This document shows positions 4,719-5,309 of a DNA stretch of 5,309 bases, in pieces; position 1 is the first letter of the stretch, and each line of letters opens with the position of its first letter. The position numbers and the translations under genes are program-made. Under the pieces are notes generated by a model that worked only from the letters and a program-made list of their open reading frames with translations, did no database searches and was not told the DNA's origin. Source of the stretch: CAYWFU01 sp964457585 (GTDB lineage: Bacteria > JACRDZ01); NCBI GenBank assembly GCA_964457585.1, contig CAYWFU010000123.1:1-5309 (forward strand), read 5' to 3'.

Positions 4719-5309
4719 AACAGAAATAGAAGAATTAAAAGACAAATTTCTTGAACAGTTACTGATCAACAATTTTTCAGAATATACAATAAGAAATACA
4801 AATTATGCAATTATAGATTTGTTTAAGTTTTTAAAAACTAAACGTATCTCCAGAATAGCAGATGTAACAAGTGAATGTCTTAAGGATTATCAGAGTAAAA
4901 TAATGCAGATTAAGCAGGAGAAGAATGGAAAACCATTAGCTATTCTGACAATAGTAAAAAAATTGCAACCACTAAAAGAATTTTTCAAATGGCTAAATAA
5001 AAATTGCATAATTCTTTATGATCCAACTTTGGATATGGAAATACCTACACAAAAGAAGTCCTTGCCAAGTACAATTCTTACTCAAGATGAAATTGAAAAG
5101 ATTTTAGCTGTTCCCAAAGAAAATAATATTATTGGATTTAGAGATAAAACGATACTGGAATTACTCTACGCAACTGGGATAAGGAATTTTGAATTAAGGA
5201 AGTTAACAATAAATGATGTTGATTTTGAAAATAAAGTGGTTTTTGTTAAAGAGGGCAAAGGTAAAAAAGACAGGCTAATACCAATAATTCCGATATGTTT
5301 TAAATATTT
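4696..5309 (+). CDS. Second tyrosine recombinase, partial at window edge
   Basis: The 204 visible residues have the same design as the preceding recombinase: an N-terminal helical domain (about 12-110; FLEQLLINNFSEYTIRNTNY, LQPLKEFFKWL) and the start of the catalytic domain (from 125), with Arg163 (YATGIRNFEL) and Lys188 (EGKGKKDR). The HxxR, second His and Tyr would lie beyond the window. The ATG at 4696 has AGGAG (4685-4689) 6 nt upstream, inside the previous gene, and overlaps it by 23 nt in another frame, implying coupled translation. Tandem recombinases occur in Tn554-type transposons (TnpA/TnpB) and in recombinase-in-trio elements; a third gene could follow but is not visible. The last 55 bases also occur inverted at the left edge, so this gene carries one arm of the terminal repeat. 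Confidence 0.92.
   Translation, partial: METITTNKTEIEELKDKFLEQLLINNFSEYTIRNTNYAIIDLFKFLKTKRISRIADVTSECLKDYQSKIMQIKQEKNGKPLAILTIVKKLQPLKEFFKWLNKNCIILYDPTLDMEIPTQKKSLPSTILTQDEIEKILAVPKENNIIGFRDKTILELLYATGIRNFELRKLTINDVDFENKVVFVKEGKGKKDRLIPIIPICFKY
5255..5309 (+). repeat. Right arm of the 55-bp perfect inverted repeat, inside a recombinase gene
   Basis: This arm is the exact reverse complement of 1-55. It is coding: it spans residues 187 to the last visible residue of the second recombinase, beginning in the conserved GKGKKDR loop. Because both arms reach the very ends of the window, the true repeat probably extends outward and its full length cannot be seen. Confidence 0.93.

Noticed and set aside
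1..5309. CRISPR array, tRNA or rRNA genes
   Set aside because: No regularly spaced repeats with unique spacers and no cloverleaf or conserved rRNA segments were seen on either strand.

Overview
This is an AT-rich bacterial window with short intergenic gaps. All the genes I accept read left to right. It carries a toxin-antitoxin pair, a primase/helicase-like gene and two overlapping tyrosine recombinase genes. That mix points to a mobile or extrachromosomal element, probably from an environmental (metagenomic) anaerobe or candidate-phylum bacterium. I cannot name a phylum from the sequence.

Layout: (1) Positions 1-55 are an exact reverse complement of the last 55 bases (5255-5309), so the window is bounded by a perfect inverted repeat. 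The right copy lies inside the second recombinase gene; the left copy is a 5'-truncated fragment of the same gene on the minus strand. (2) A strong sigma-70-type promoter (66-92), whose -10 lies in a perfect 13-base palindrome, drives a two-gene operon (125-792): a TumE/DUF6516-type toxin and a winged-helix protein of the HVO_A0114 type, its probable antitoxin and repressor. (3) Positions 793-1248 hold a weak possible terminator, a weak possible promoter and an extensive RNA-like fold: a ~95-nt bulged hairpin, a possible attenuator, and a hairpin that hides a Shine-Dalgarno sequence. One or two small leader reading frames follow, the last ending 2 nt before the next gene. (4) Positions 1249-3492 encode a large protein with a zinc-finger-less, degenerate DnaG/Toprim region, a P-loop ATPase and a C-terminal winged helix. 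(5) A 245-base gap contains five heptamer repeats. (6) Two tyrosine recombinases overlap by 23 nt; the second runs off the right edge.

How the parts may work together (inference): the recombinases would move or invert the element, the primase/ATPase protein would serve its replication, and the toxin-antitoxin pair would stabilise it. The structured leader with a coupled small reading frame resembles plasmid copy-number control of a replication gene. The most unusual points are the exact terminal inverted repeat that cuts the recombinase gene, the structured leader, and the loss of the metal-binding aspartates in a primase-like protein.
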